Source: an uncultured Gammaproteobacteria bacterium
GTDB lineage: Bacteria > Pseudomonadota > Gammaproteobacteria > Pseudomonadales > Pseudohongiellaceae
Direction of reading: 5' to 3'
DNA length: 12,416 nt
NCBI GenBank assembly: GCA_903889815.1
Contig: CAISYX010000169.1
Span: forward strand, 1 to 12,416
Below, piece after piece: positions 1-7,904 of this stretch. The notes under the pieces are model-generated. The model searched no databases and was not told the origin of the DNA. It worked only from the letters and a program-made list of their open reading frames with translations. The translations under genes were made by a program, and so were the position numbers. Position 1 is the stretch's first letter, and every line of letters begins with the position of its first letter.

Positions 1-1280
1 ATCGTCAGTATGGCGAAGGGCGCATTGCTGACCGGCCCTTCATCGTCATCGATACCGGCGGGCTCTCGGGAGAAGAAGAGGGGATCGACTTCGAAATGGC
101 GTCACAGTCCTTGCTTGCCATCGAGGAAGCCGATTGCGTCTTGCTGCTGGTGGATGGCCGTGCTGGCCTGACGCCGGGTGACACCCATATCGTGGAATAC
201 TTGCGCAAGCAGCAGAAGAATGTCTGCCTGGTCGTCAACAAAGTCGATGGCATCGACGAAGACGTGGCCATGGGCGATTTCTTCGGGCTGGGCATCCACC
301 GCGTCTTTCCGGTCACCGCCAGCCAGGGCCGGGGCGTTCGCAAGATGATCGACGACGTGCTGGCGCAGTTCCCTCAGGATGAACCCCTGACGCCTGCTGC
401 CCAGACGGGCATCAAGATCGCCATCTCGGGACGGCCGAATGTCGGCAAGTCCACACTGGTCAACCGCATGCTGGGCGAGGAGCGCGTGGTGGTTTTCGAC
501 ATGCCGGGCACCACCCGGGACAGCGTCTATATTCCCTTCGAGCGGCATGGCGAACACTACACCCTGATCGACACCGCCGGCATCCGGCGCCGTGGCAAAA
601 CCACTGAAACCGTTGAGAAGTTCTCCGTGGTGAAAGCGTTGCAGGCCATCGAGGATGCCAACGTGGTGATCCTGATCATCGACGCCCGCACGGGCATCGT
701 GGAACAGGATCTGCACTTGCTGGGCTATGTGCTGGACGCCGGCCGTGCCTTGGTGATCGCCCTCAACAAATGGGACGGCATGGACCTGGAGCAGAAGGAA
801 AAAGTGAAGTCGGACATTCGTCGCCGCTTCGCCTTCGTAGACTTTGCCAAGATCCACTTCATTTCTGCACTGCATGGCACCGGGGTCGGCGATCTCTACG
901 AGTCCATCCACGGCGCCTATGAAGCCGCCCAGAAGACACTGACCACCAGCATCCTGACCCAGGTGCTGGAAGCGGCAGTGGAAGAGCATCAACCGCCGAT
1001 CGTGGACGGCCGCCGCATCAAGTTGCGTTACGCGCATGCCGGAGGACATAATCCTCCCATCATCGTGATTCATGGCAAGCAGACGGACAAGATTCCTGAC
1101 AGCTACAGCCGTTATCTGGAGAAGACCTTCCGCAAGATTCTGCGTCTGGAAGGCACGCCCATCCGGATTCAGTACCGCAGTGACGAGAACCCCTTCATCC
1201 GCCACGAGAAGGATCTGACCTATCAGCAGGTGGCACAGAAGCGTCGTATCAAGAAGAATCGCAAGGCACCCCGCACCTGA
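1..1280 (+). CDS. der: Ribosome biogenesis GTPase Der (EngA), 5'-truncated by the window edge
   Basis: Der is a tandem-domain GTPase needed for maturation of the 50S ribosomal subunit. The first complete codon is at position 3, and the reading opens with RQYGEGRIADRPFIVIDTGG, which follows the switch I region in Der proteins. By comparison with E. coli Der, about 40 N-terminal residues, including the first P-loop, lie upstream of the window. Visible in GTPase domain 1: G3 DTGG (from nt 51) and G4 NKVD (nt 237-248). GTPase domain 2 is complete: P-loop GRPNVGKST (nt 429-455), DTAG (from nt 570) and NKWD (nt 765-776). A KH-like C-terminal domain follows (about nt 930-1220, with HAGGHNPP and RIQYRSDENPF), then a basic tail. 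The stop is TGA at 1278-1280. The hydrolase start follows 44 nt later on the same strand, so read-through is possible. Identification is very secure. Confidence 0.97.
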   Translation, partial: RQYGEGRIADRPFIVIDTGGLSGEEEGIDFEMASQSLLAIEEADCVLLLVDGRAGLTPGDTHIVEYLRKQQKNVCLVVNKVDGIDEDVAMGDFFGLGIHRVFPVTASQGRGVRKMIDDVLAQFPQDEPLTPAAQTGIKIAISGRPNVGKSTLVNRMLGEERVVVFDMPGTTRDSVYIPFERHGEHYTLIDTAGIRRRGKTTETVEKFSVVKALQAIEDANVVILIIDARTGIVEQDLHLLGYVLDAGRALVIALNKWDGMDLEQKEKVKSDIRRRFAFVDFAKIHFISALHGTGVGDLYESIHGAYEAAQKTLTTSILTQVLEAAVEEHQPPIVDGRRIKLRYAHAGGHNPPIIVIHGKQTDKIPDSYSRYLEKTFRKILRLEGTPIRIQYRSDENPFIRHEKDLTYQQVAQKRRIKKNRKAPRT

Positions 1281-1312
1281 CCGGAAGCCCGGTGCAGCGT
1301 CGACAACAACAC

Positions 1313-1317
1313 AGGGG
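1313..1317 (+). promoter_or_regulatory. Shine-Dalgarno AGGGG of the hydrolase
   Basis: AGGGG lies 7 nt before the ATG at 1325. It decides the start against the in-frame GTG at 1292, which would add 11 polar residues in front of the signal peptide. Confidence 0.6.
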
Positions 1318-1324
1318 ATGGAGA

Positions 1325-2602
1325 ATGCGGGGCACCGTGAGAAGAGGAGCACTGCTCGCACTGATGGGTGCGTTGCTGGCCTGCACATCGCCAGGGGATT
1401 CTCCGCTGCATCAGGCATCGGGTCGCGAGGCCTGGATTCCCGCACCGCAGACGCCCTTCTCTGATTACGTCCTTGAAAATGAGTCCCGTATTCGGGAAGT
1501 CCTGTCCACCTACCACTATGCTGACCAGGAAAACCCCTTCGGCTCCGGATATCCGCTGGAGCGCGTCGTCGCCATGCGGGCGCCCTACGAGATGCGCAAC
1601 CCGGCGAGCGCCTGTCCGGAAAGTGTTGCGGTAAGCAAGCGCCAGGGCTTTCTGCTGATTCATGGCCTCACGGATTCCCCCTATCTGCTGCGCGGCGTGG
1701 CCGCCTCCTTGCTGGAAGAGTTCCCCTGTGCGCTGATTCGCGGACTGCTGCTGCCCGGCCATGGCACGCTGCCGGGTGATACCCTGGCGATGCGCCATGC
1801 TGACTGGCTGAGCGTGACGCAGTACGGCGTTGACAGCTTTCGTGGCGAAGTCGACGCACTCTACCTGGTCGGCTTTTCCACTGGCACCTCCTTGTCGATA
1901 CGTTATGCCGATGCGCACCGCGATGATGAATTGCTCCAAGGCCTGATCATGCTCTCGCCGGCCCTTGCGGCGCGCAGTGATGCCGCATGGCTCTCCCCCT
2001 ATGCCCGTTGGTTCAGTGCCTGGCTCGGCCGCGAGAGCGAACACGATGCCGCGCGCTACGAGTCGTTCTCGATGAATGCTGGCGCCGAATTCTATCTGCT
2101 GACCCGGGGGCTGACCGACCCTGATTTCGAACCGCTGCAGGTACCAGTGTTCATGGCTGGCAGCGGTGATGACACCACGGTCAACATGGAAGCAGCACTG
2201 GAATTCTTTTGCACCAAGGCGCCCGTCGATTCCCGGCAGATGTTGTGGTACCGCGCAGAGGCCACTGACAGTGGCCCTTCATCGATGTGTACCGGTCTGC
2301 AGGTGGTGGCTGCAGAAGCGCCGGAGCAGCGCGTGGTCAGTTTGTCGCACACCAGCATTTCAATGCCGCCCGAAGATCTTCATTATGGCCTTGATGGTGC
2401 CTACGCAATCTGCCTGCAGTACGGCGATGGCAGTCCCGACTTCCAGACTTGCCGCAATGATCCGACTCAGACTGTCTATGGCGAGCGCAACCTGGGCAGC
2501 GAGGGTCGCCATGAAGGCAAGCTCGTCCGCCGCGGGTCCTTCAATCCACACTATGACGCCATGCTGGAGGCGGTGGGGTGTTTCATCAGGGATGACTGCT
2601 GA
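1325..2602 (+). CDS. Putative lipoprotein alpha/beta hydrolase (serine esterase/lipase-like)
   Basis: A 425-residue protein with an alpha/beta-hydrolase fold. The ATG at 1325 is preferred over an in-frame GTG at 1292: AGGGG lies at 1313-1317 with a 7-nt spacer, and this start gives a clean signal peptide (basic MRGTVRR, hydrophobic core, LLAC with Cys20 as the likely lipidated residue). That suggests an envelope lipoprotein. The core shows LLIHGLTDSP (oxyanion-hole HG), LLLPGHG, a nucleophile elbow GFSTG with Ser185, a GSGDD segment with Asp282/Asp283 as acid candidates, and LSH with His342. The triad thus looks complete and correctly ordered. The substrate is unknown; carboxylesterase or monoacylglycerol lipase activity is plausible from the fold. 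The C-terminal part after His342 (about 80 residues, with several cysteines) is longer than in minimal esterases. Its stop overlaps the start of the diguanylate cyclase by 1 nt (TGATG), which argues for one transcript and linked translation. Confidence 0.85.
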   Translation: MRGTVRRGALLALMGALLACTSPGDSPLHQASGREAWIPAPQTPFSDYVLENESRIREVLSTYHYADQENPFGSGYPLERVVAMRAPYEMRNPASACPESVAVSKRQGFLLIHGLTDSPYLLRGVAASLLEEFPCALIRGLLLPGHGTLPGDTLAMRHADWLSVTQYGVDSFRGEVDALYLVGFSTGTSLSIRYADAHRDDELLQGLIMLSPALAARSDAAWLSPYARWFSAWLGRESEHDAARYESFSMNAGAEFYLLTRGLTDPDFEPLQVPVFMAGSGDDTTVNMEAALEFFCTKAPVDSRQMLWYRAEATDSGPSSMCTGLQVVAAEAPEQRVVSLSHTSISMPPEDLHYGLDGAYAICLQYGDGSPDFQTCRNDPTQTVYGERNLGSEGRHEGKLVRRGSFNPHYDAMLEAVGCFIRDDC

Positions 2603-4143
2603 TGGAAGCTCTGTATTTTTCACCCATGCTGCTGGGGGTCAACCTGGTCCTTGCGGTCGCCATTGCTGCTACCGCGTTGTGGGTGGTTGCCAGACCGATT
2701 CCCGGGCCGGCCTGGTGGATGGCAGGGGCATGGATGCTGGTCGCAGGCGTGCTGGTGTTTTTCCTCTTTGTGGTCACGCGCAGTGCCGCCCTGAATATCC
2801 TTGCCAACGCGCTGCAACTGGCCGGTGAAGCGGTGTTGATGCTGGGCATCTTCCGGTTCGTGGGGCGTCCGCTGCCTTACTGGATCGTGCCGGCCAGCGT
2901 GCTGCTGATCATGGCCTTCAACCTGCATTACTGGTACACGGCGGGCAACTCCGATTTCCTGATGATGGTGTATTCCCTGATTGCCGGCCTGTTGCCGCTC
3001 CAGGCCGTGCAGCTGCTGCTGTGGCACAGGGACGAACCGGCCACGCGCCCGGCGCGCCTTCTCGTAGGCGTCTGCCTCGCCATTTATTCGCTGGTCACCC
3101 TGCTGCGGGCCTGGTTCGCCGCAGAGGCGTGGCTGAGCGGGCAGCCGTATGTGCAGCCCTATGAGTCGTTCAGCTACCTGCTTCCTTACAACTTCGCCCT
3201 TCCCGCGCTGCTGATGGGCTTCATCGGCATGGTGCTCATGACGATGCAGCGTATTCTGGCCGGCAGCCGCGCCAACGCCGAGCAGGCGCGACAGATCGCG
3301 CTGCGTTTCGAGCGTCTGCTCAATGTCTCCAGTGCGGGCGTCGCGGTGCTCAAGGATGGGCGCCTGAGCGATGCCAATCAACAGCTCGAGGCTCTCACCT
3401 GCTGCACACGCGAGCAGTTGCTGGGACGGGCTTTCGAGGAATTCTTTCCCAAGCGCGCCAGAACCGCGCTGGCGAAGCTGCTGCATGATGCCGATGGCAA
3501 CGTGGTCGATGTGGATGTCAAACGGGGTGACGGCAGCAGTTTTCCCGCCGAGTTGCGAGTCGTGCCGCTCGATGATGAGGGGCCGGGCGATGTGGTGGTC
3601 GAGCTCCGGGACATTGCCCACCGGCGGGCTATGGAGGAAGAGCTCAAACGCCTTGCCACGGTAGACCCGCTGACCGGTGCGCTGAATCGACGATCCTTCA
3701 ACAGTCAGTTCGAGCGCAGCATGAAGCGCGCCGCGCGCCACAAGTCAGCGCTGTGCCTTGCGGTGCTGGATCTGGACCACTTCAAAATCATCAATGACGT
3801 GCAGGGCCATCAGGCGGGGGATGATGCGCTGTGCCAGTTCAGCCAGATGTGTCTTGGCGAAGCGCGTTCTACCGATCTGTTCGCCCGCTTTGGTGGGGAG
3901 GAATTTGTGCTGATGCTGCCCGACACCGAGATGGAAGGTGCCCGCATCATTCTGCAGAGGCTTCTGGATGGTGCCTCACGGCTGTCCATGGTGGGAGCCC
4001 GTGGCGCTTTCAGTATTCATGTCAGTGCGGGCGTGGCCCAGTTCCGGCAGGGCGACACACTGGACACTCTCATGCAGCGTGCAGATCGAGCGCTTTACAT
4101 TGCCAAGGACAAGGGCCGCAACCGCGTAGAACTGGCCGACTAA
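2602..4143 (+). CDS. Membrane diguanylate cyclase: 7TM sensor, PAS and GGDEF domains
   Basis: A 513-residue protein predicted to make cyclic di-GMP from two GTP at the inner membrane. Residues 1 to about 220 hold seven hydrophobic segments (roughly 8-30, 37-60, 62-85, 92-112, 116-140, 150-172, 190-218), an integral membrane input domain of unknown ligand. Residues about 235-340 form a PAS domain (LLNVSSAGVAVL, LLGRAFEEFFP, ending ELRDIAHRR). The usual Gly-Tyr position is replaced by vicinal Cys267-Cys268. The GGDEF domain (about 350-512) starts at DPLTGALNRRSF (355-366) and carries the active-site motif GGEEF at 431-435. The RxxD inhibitory site is intact as RSTD (422-425), five residues upstream, so product feedback inhibition is expected. 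There is no EAL domain. The ATG overlaps the hydrolase stop, and an internal AGGGA (2588-2592) can serve as ribosome-binding site. Its stop overlaps the convergent tapT stop. Confidence 0.93.
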   Translation: MEALYFSPMLLGVNLVLAVAIAATALWVVARPIPGPAWWMAGAWMLVAGVLVFFLFVVTRSAALNILANALQLAGEAVLMLGIFRFVGRPLPYWIVPASVLLIMAFNLHYWYTAGNSDFLMMVYSLIAGLLPLQAVQLLLWHRDEPATRPARLLVGVCLAIYSLVTLLRAWFAAEAWLSGQPYVQPYESFSYLLPYNFALPALLMGFIGMVLMTMQRILAGSRANAEQARQIALRFERLLNVSSAGVAVLKDGRLSDANQQLEALTCCTREQLLGRAFEEFFPKRARTALAKLLHDADGNVVDVDVKRGDGSSFPAELRVVPLDDEGPGDVVVELRDIAHRRAMEEELKRLATVDPLTGALNRRSFNSQFERSMKRAARHKSALCLAVLDLDHFKIINDVQGHQAGDDALCQFSQMCLGEARSTDLFARFGGEEFVLMLPDTEMEGARIILQRLLDGASRLSMVGARGAFSIHVSAGVAQFRQGDTLDTLMQRADRALYIAKDKGRNRVELAD

Positions 4144-4841
4144 TCTTCCCGCAGCACCATATGCGGTTTGCTGGCCACGTAATTGCGCCGGAACACTTCG
4201 AAATAGTCCCCCAGGGCCGTTGCCGCGGGCGCATCCCCGCCGAGCGCCAGCACCAGCGCAGCGACTTCTGCCGTACACAGCTGATGCTTGTGAACCGCCT
4301 CGCGCAACTGATAGCGGGAGCCTGCTTCGGGATTGAGGCCCAGCACAGGCAGAGGTGCCAGATAGGCACTGCGGAACATCTTCTTGGCCTCTCGCCATGT
4401 ACCATCGAGCATCACATACAGAGGCGTCTTTCCTGCAGCGATTCCTGGCAACTCCGCAGGCGATTCGATGCAGCGCTCCGGCTCGGCATACTGCGTGGGG
4501 AAGACCAATACGGGCTCGTACCGAGGGTCTGTGAGCAGGGCCAGCAGGGCTGGGTCGGGGCGGGTGCGGTCCCACAGAAACGCGTGATTGTCATGAATCA
4601 CATCGGCCACCAGCCGGCCGGTATTGGTGGGCTTGAAGGCTTCTCCCCAGTACAGAATGAAGCAGAACGCGCTGCCGTGCAGGGGGACAGGGCGCACGGC
4701 GCAGATGCAGGCCTTGAGTGGCATGAGGCAGGTCTGGCAACGGACGACCTTGCTGCCCCGCGCCAGAAACGGACGTCGGGGAATGGCGAGTTCACGCTGG
4801 CGCAGCGCCATGATGGAGTTGCAGTGCTCGAGCTGTGTCAA
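4140..4841 (-). CDS. tapT: tRNA-uridine aminocarboxypropyltransferase, DTW domain (TapT/YfiP-like)
   Basis: A 233-residue DTW-family protein. The E. coli homologue YfiP (TapT) transfers the aminocarboxypropyl group of S-adenosylmethionine to U47 of tRNAs, giving acp3U. The layout matches my recollection of YfiP closely: PFLARG, then a cysteine cluster C35-x2-C38-x6-C45-x-C47 probably binding zinc, KPTNTGRL, VFPTQYAEPE, the signature DGTWREAKKMF (Asp146 to Trp149 form the D-x-T-W core), and LREAVHKHQLCTAEV. The best start is TTG at 4841-4839: AGGA lies 7 nt upstream, and the length before PFLARG resembles E. coli. An in-frame ATG at 4811 lacks a ribosome-binding site and would shorten the protein by 10 residues. 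The gene lies 43 nt after the DUF6702-like gene on the same strand, with a possible promoter between. Its stop overlaps the diguanylate cyclase stop by 3 nt. Confidence 0.9.
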   Translation of the reverse strand: MTQLEHCNSIMALRQRELAIPRRPFLARGSKVVRCQTCLMPLKACICAVRPVPLHGSAFCFILYWGEAFKPTNTGRLVADVIHDNHAFLWDRTRPDPALLALLTDPRYEPVLVFPTQYAEPERCIESPAELPGIAAGKTPLYVMLDGTWREAKKMFRSAYLAPLPVLGLNPEAGSRYQLREAVHKHQLCTAEVAALVLALGGDAPAATALGDYFEVFRRNYVASKPHMVLRED

Positions 4842-4848
4842 GAGGGAA

Positions 4849-4852
4849 TCCT
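4849..4852 (-). promoter_or_regulatory. Shine-Dalgarno AGGA of tapT, supporting a TTG start
   Basis: AGGA on the minus strand sits 7 nt upstream of TTG (4841-4839). The alternative ATG at 4811 has no purine-rich element at a workable distance. Confidence 0.5.
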
Positions 4853-4871
4853 GAGGCTGGAAAGGGCGGCG

Positions 4872-4877
4872 ATTATA
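4872..4877 (-). promoter_or_regulatory. Candidate sigma70 -10 box for tapT
   Basis: A perfect TATAAT on the minus strand lies between the DUF6702-like stop (4885) and the tapT start (4841). It would give a leader of about 24 nt that includes the AGGA site. No good -35 hexamer is seen at 16-18 nt, since this overlaps the end of the upstream gene, so the call rests on the -10 alone. Confidence 0.4.
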
Positions 4878-4884
4878 GCCACAT

Positions 4885-5412
4885 TTATTCGAAAGTAACG
4901 CTTTGCCATTCCACGGTGCCGGTGAAATTCAGCGTCTGCACCATGCCGTCGCGTTCGATATTGACCAGGTTGTTCTGGTCTGGCCACAGATCGCGCAGTG
5001 CATTGTGGATGATCGAGAGGCCGTTGAGTTGCACCGGAATCGGCATCTCCTGATATACCCACAGAAAGTTGCCGTCGATTTCCTGCCCAACGTATGCCAG
5101 TGGCAGCGTGTTGCCTTCCAGACCCAGCAGGAAGAAACGCTCGATCACATACTGGGCGAACTGTTCCCGTGCTGGCGCGGAGGCGATGATGTCTGCCTCC
5201 GGGTCCAGCAGTTGCCGCACGGCATGTTCCGCGTCATGCACCAGGAAGCGATGCATGACTTCCACGTTGCCGTTGCGGCCATTGAACAACACCCGCGTCA
5301 GCGCGGCCTGCTGCTGGTGGGCGTCGGCCTCGTTGACGGAGCCCAGCCACAGCACGCCCGGCAGCACGCAGGCTGCCAGCAGGAGCTTTCTGCGTGTCGC
5401 TGGTCCGTTCAC
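4885..5412 (-). CDS. Exported DUF6702-like protein of unknown function, partner gene of the M1 peptidase
   Basis: A 175-residue protein starting with GTG at 5412-5410. The N-terminus (RRKLLLAACVLPGVLWLG followed by NEADA-H) is a signal peptide with a likely cleavage after ADA, so the mature protein should be periplasmic or membrane-associated. The mature part shows NVEVMHRFLVHDAEHAV, a segment with QFAQYVIERFF, LAYVGQEIDGNFLWVYQE and a C-terminal VNIERDGMVQTLNFTG. I recognise this pattern as DUF6702, a small exported family for which I know no established function; the assignment is from memory. The gene starts inside the end of the M1 peptidase gene (GTGA, 4-nt overlap), a strong sign of translational coupling and of joint function. 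It is followed 43 nt later by tapT. Confidence 0.75.
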   Translation of the reverse strand: MNGPATRRKLLLAACVLPGVLWLGSVNEADAHQQQAALTRVLFNGRNGNVEVMHRFLVHDAEHAVRQLLDPEADIIASAPAREQFAQYVIERFFLLGLEGNTLPLAYVGQEIDGNFLWVYQEMPIPVQLNGLSIIHNALRDLWPDQNNLVNIERDGMVQTLNFTGTVEWQSVTFE

Positions 5413-7904
5413 TGGGTGTCCCCGGTGTCCTCTGCCGCGTCTGCAGCAGCCTCCTCTTCCGTCTTCAGTTCTGTCTTGATGTCCTGCATCAGGTCGCGGC
5501 CAGTCAGTCCGCCCGCACCCTCCGACTTGAATGCCTCCACGCGGGAGGGGATCAGGCGGCGCGGATAGTAGTTGTTCTCGATGTCCACATCCGCGGTTTC
5601 CCAGTACGGGTCGACCACGATGCTGGCCACCTGCTTGTCGGTGACCACCAGCTTGCGCACGCTGTCCGGGCTGCGGCGCCAGATCTCAGCGGGTATGTAG
5701 ATGTCTTCCGTGCTGGCGTCCTCATAAGTGATGCCAAGAATGATCGGCATGACCAGGCCGCCCACATTGGCAAACTCGAGCACGTAGTAGTTCTTGTCTT
5801 CCGCAATCGCGCGATCCAGAGCCTCACGTTCCCAGACCTCGAGGTCCTCCAGAAACGCGTTGTAGGCATTGCGGTCCTTGTTGGTCACTGTGAAGCGGTC
5901 ATTGTCATCGTAGAAGTCCCGCACTTCCGGATTGCGCTCGACCCAGGTGCGCATGCCCGCCTCGGCATTGCGCTGCACGAACAGCGAGCCAGGTTTGGCG
6001 GCATCTTCCTGGCGGCGCCGGTCGTAGTCGATGTCGGGGTTCTCGGTGTCCAGGCGCATCTCGTAGACGCGCTGCAGTGCAATATCCACATGGTCAGTGG
6101 AGTAGAACCAGCCGCGCCAGAACCAGTCCAGATCCACGCCGGAAGCTTCTTCCATGGTGCGGAAAAAGTCGGCCGGCGTCGGGCGCTTGAACATCCACAG
6201 AGTGGCATACTGCTTGAACGCGAAGTCAAACAGCTCGCGCCCCATGATGGTCTCGCGCAGGATGTTGAGTGCGGCCGCCGGCTTGGAATAGGCGTTGGGG
6301 CCGAGGCGGGAAATGCTGTCCGACTGCGTCATGATCGGCACCTGATCCTGTGAGCGCATGTAGTCGGTGATGTCCGCCGGCTCCACGCCCCAGGGGATGT
6401 CCGGGTCCCACTCGCGACCGGCCACGCCGTCCAGGTAGCTGTTGAGGCCTTCGTCCATCCAGGTCCACTGGCGCTCGTCGGAATTGACGATCATGGGGAA
6501 ATAGGTATGGCCGATCTCGTGAATCACCACGCCGATCAGAAACTGTTTTTCGGCCAGCGAATAAGTGCGACTGCCATCGTCCTGCAGTGTGGTGCGCGGG
6601 CCATTGAAGGTGATCATGGGATACTCCATGCCACCCACAGGTCCGTTGACCGATTGCGCCGTGGGGTAGGGGTAATCAAACGAGAAGCGCGAATAGACTT
6701 CCAGTGTGTGGATGACTGATTCAGTGGAATAGGTGGACCACAGCGGCTCGCCTTCCTTCGGGAAGAAGGACATGGCCATGACGAAAGGGCGCACGTCGCC
6801 CCCTTGCTGGTAGCCCTTGGCGTCCCAGATGAACTTGCGGGAAGAAGCCCAGGCGAAGTCGCGCGCGTTCTGCGCGGAGAAGCGCCAGGTCTTGGTGTCT
6901 GTGGAGGCTTCACGTTCGTTCTCCAGTGCTTCATCCGGGGTCACGATGAACACAGGCCGCGTTGCAGTTTCAGCCGCACTCAGACGAGCGCGTTGCTCTT
7001 CGGTCAGCACCTGCGCCGGATTGTTGAGCACTCCGGTAGACGAGACGATGTGATCGGCGGGCACCGTCATCTCGACTTCATAGTCACCGAATTCCAGCGT
7101 GAACTCGCCTCGGCCCAGAAACTCCTTGTTGGTCCAGCCTTCGTAGTCGGTATAGGCGGCCAGTCGCGGAAACCACTGTGCCATCAGGAAGATGTCGTTG
7201 CCGCCCTCGCGCTCGTCATCCGGAAAATGTTCGTAGCCGCTGCGGGCCGAAACAGCATCTTCTTCGACGATATTGAACGCGAAGTCGAGATTGAACTGCG
7301 TGCTCTGACCACTGCGCAAGGGCACAGGCAGATCGATGCGCATGAGGGTGCCCACGATGGTGAAGTCAAGGGGGCTGCCGCGGCTGTCCACCACGCCGCT
7401 GATTTCATAGCCCATCGGCACATCGGCCATGCTCTGCTGACGGCGCAGCTCTTCGAGGCTCAGGCGCGCAGGAGTGCTGGCACTGCCGGCCTCCACTGCG
7501 GGGCCACGGCGGCCCACCCCGCCAAAGTCATCGCTCATCTCCGCCATGGAGTCAGCGCGGAATATGTTCTGGTCAAGCTGCAGCCACAGGTAGCTGAGGG
7601 TGTCTGGCGAGTTGTTCTGGTAGCTCACGCCCTGCGTGCCGGTCAGGCGGCGATTGGCTTCGTCCAGCACGGCGCTGATGCGGTAGTCCACCTTCTGTTG
7701 CCAGTATTCATGACCGGGCTGCCCTGCCGCGTTGCGCCACGTGTTGGCGGTGGGCAGTGTTTCATCGAGCTGGCGAAACTTGTCCTCGAAATTGCCTTTG
7801 GTCTGCCGTATGGCGTCGGCCTGGCCAAGGGCTGGCAACAGCATGCTGATGGCAAGAACGCCGTGCCGGAGGGACAGATGTCGGGCGAAGCAGAGCAGAG
7901 TCAT
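5409..7904 (-). CDS. Secreted M1-family zinc metallopeptidase (aminopeptidase N-like)
   Basis: An 831-residue M1 (gluzincin) peptidase, expected to remove N-terminal residues from peptides outside the cytoplasm. The ATG at 7904 is chosen over a start 51 nt upstream: CAGGAG (7913-7918) lies 8 nt before it, and it yields a signal peptide (RHLSLRHGVLAISMLLPALG, likely cut after QADA). Key sites are the exopeptidase motif GGMEYP (424-429, replacing GAMEN), the zinc motif HEIGH (462-466) followed after exactly 18 residues by Glu485 (in WMDEGLN), and a likely transition-state Tyr539 in NAYSKPAA. The N-terminal beta-rich region and the C-terminal region after residue about 600 are typical of the bacterial secreted subgroup. 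The C-terminus is an acidic tail rich in Glu, Asp and Ala. The start of the DUF6702-like gene overlaps its stop. The specific peptide substrate is not deducible. Confidence 0.93.
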   Translation of the reverse strand: MTLLCFARHLSLRHGVLAISMLLPALGQADAIRQTKGNFEDKFRQLDETLPTANTWRNAAGQPGHEYWQQKVDYRISAVLDEANRRLTGTQGVSYQNNSPDTLSYLWLQLDQNIFRADSMAEMSDDFGGVGRRGPAVEAGSASTPARLSLEELRRQQSMADVPMGYEISGVVDSRGSPLDFTIVGTLMRIDLPVPLRSGQSTQFNLDFAFNIVEEDAVSARSGYEHFPDDEREGGNDIFLMAQWFPRLAAYTDYEGWTNKEFLGRGEFTLEFGDYEVEMTVPADHIVSSTGVLNNPAQVLTEEQRARLSAAETATRPVFIVTPDEALENEREASTDTKTWRFSAQNARDFAWASSRKFIWDAKGYQQGGDVRPFVMAMSFFPKEGEPLWSTYSTESVIHTLEVYSRFSFDYPYPTAQSVNGPVGGMEYPMITFNGPRTTLQDDGSRTYSLAEKQFLIGVVIHEIGHTYFPMIVNSDERQWTWMDEGLNSYLDGVAGREWDPDIPWGVEPADITDYMRSQDQVPIMTQSDSISRLGPNAYSKPAAALNILRETIMGRELFDFAFKQYATLWMFKRPTPADFFRTMEEASGVDLDWFWRGWFYSTDHVDIALQRVYEMRLDTENPDIDYDRRRQEDAAKPGSLFVQRNAEAGMRTWVERNPEVRDFYDDNDRFTVTNKDRNAYNAFLEDLEVWEREALDRAIAEDKNYYVLEFANVGGLVMPIILGITYEDASTEDIYIPAEIWRRSPDSVRKLVVTDKQVASIVVDPYWETADVDIENNYYPRRLIPSRVEAFKSEGAGGLTGRDLMQDIKTELKTEEEAAADAAEDTGDTQ

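Noticed and set aside
1273..1295. Hairpin GCACC/GGTGC around the der stop codon as a terminator
   Set aside because: The stem is only 5 bp and no T-run follows, so it does not qualify as an intrinsic terminator.
102..1445. Long open frame on the minus strand opposite der and the hydrolase start
   Set aside because: It mirrors the secure Der reading frame in GC-rich DNA, has no recognisable domain, and spans two clear plus-strand genes.
2620..3741. 373-codon open frame antisense to the diguanylate cyclase
   Set aside because: Composition rich in His, Gln, Arg and Gly without motifs; a by-product of codon bias in the real gene on the other strand.
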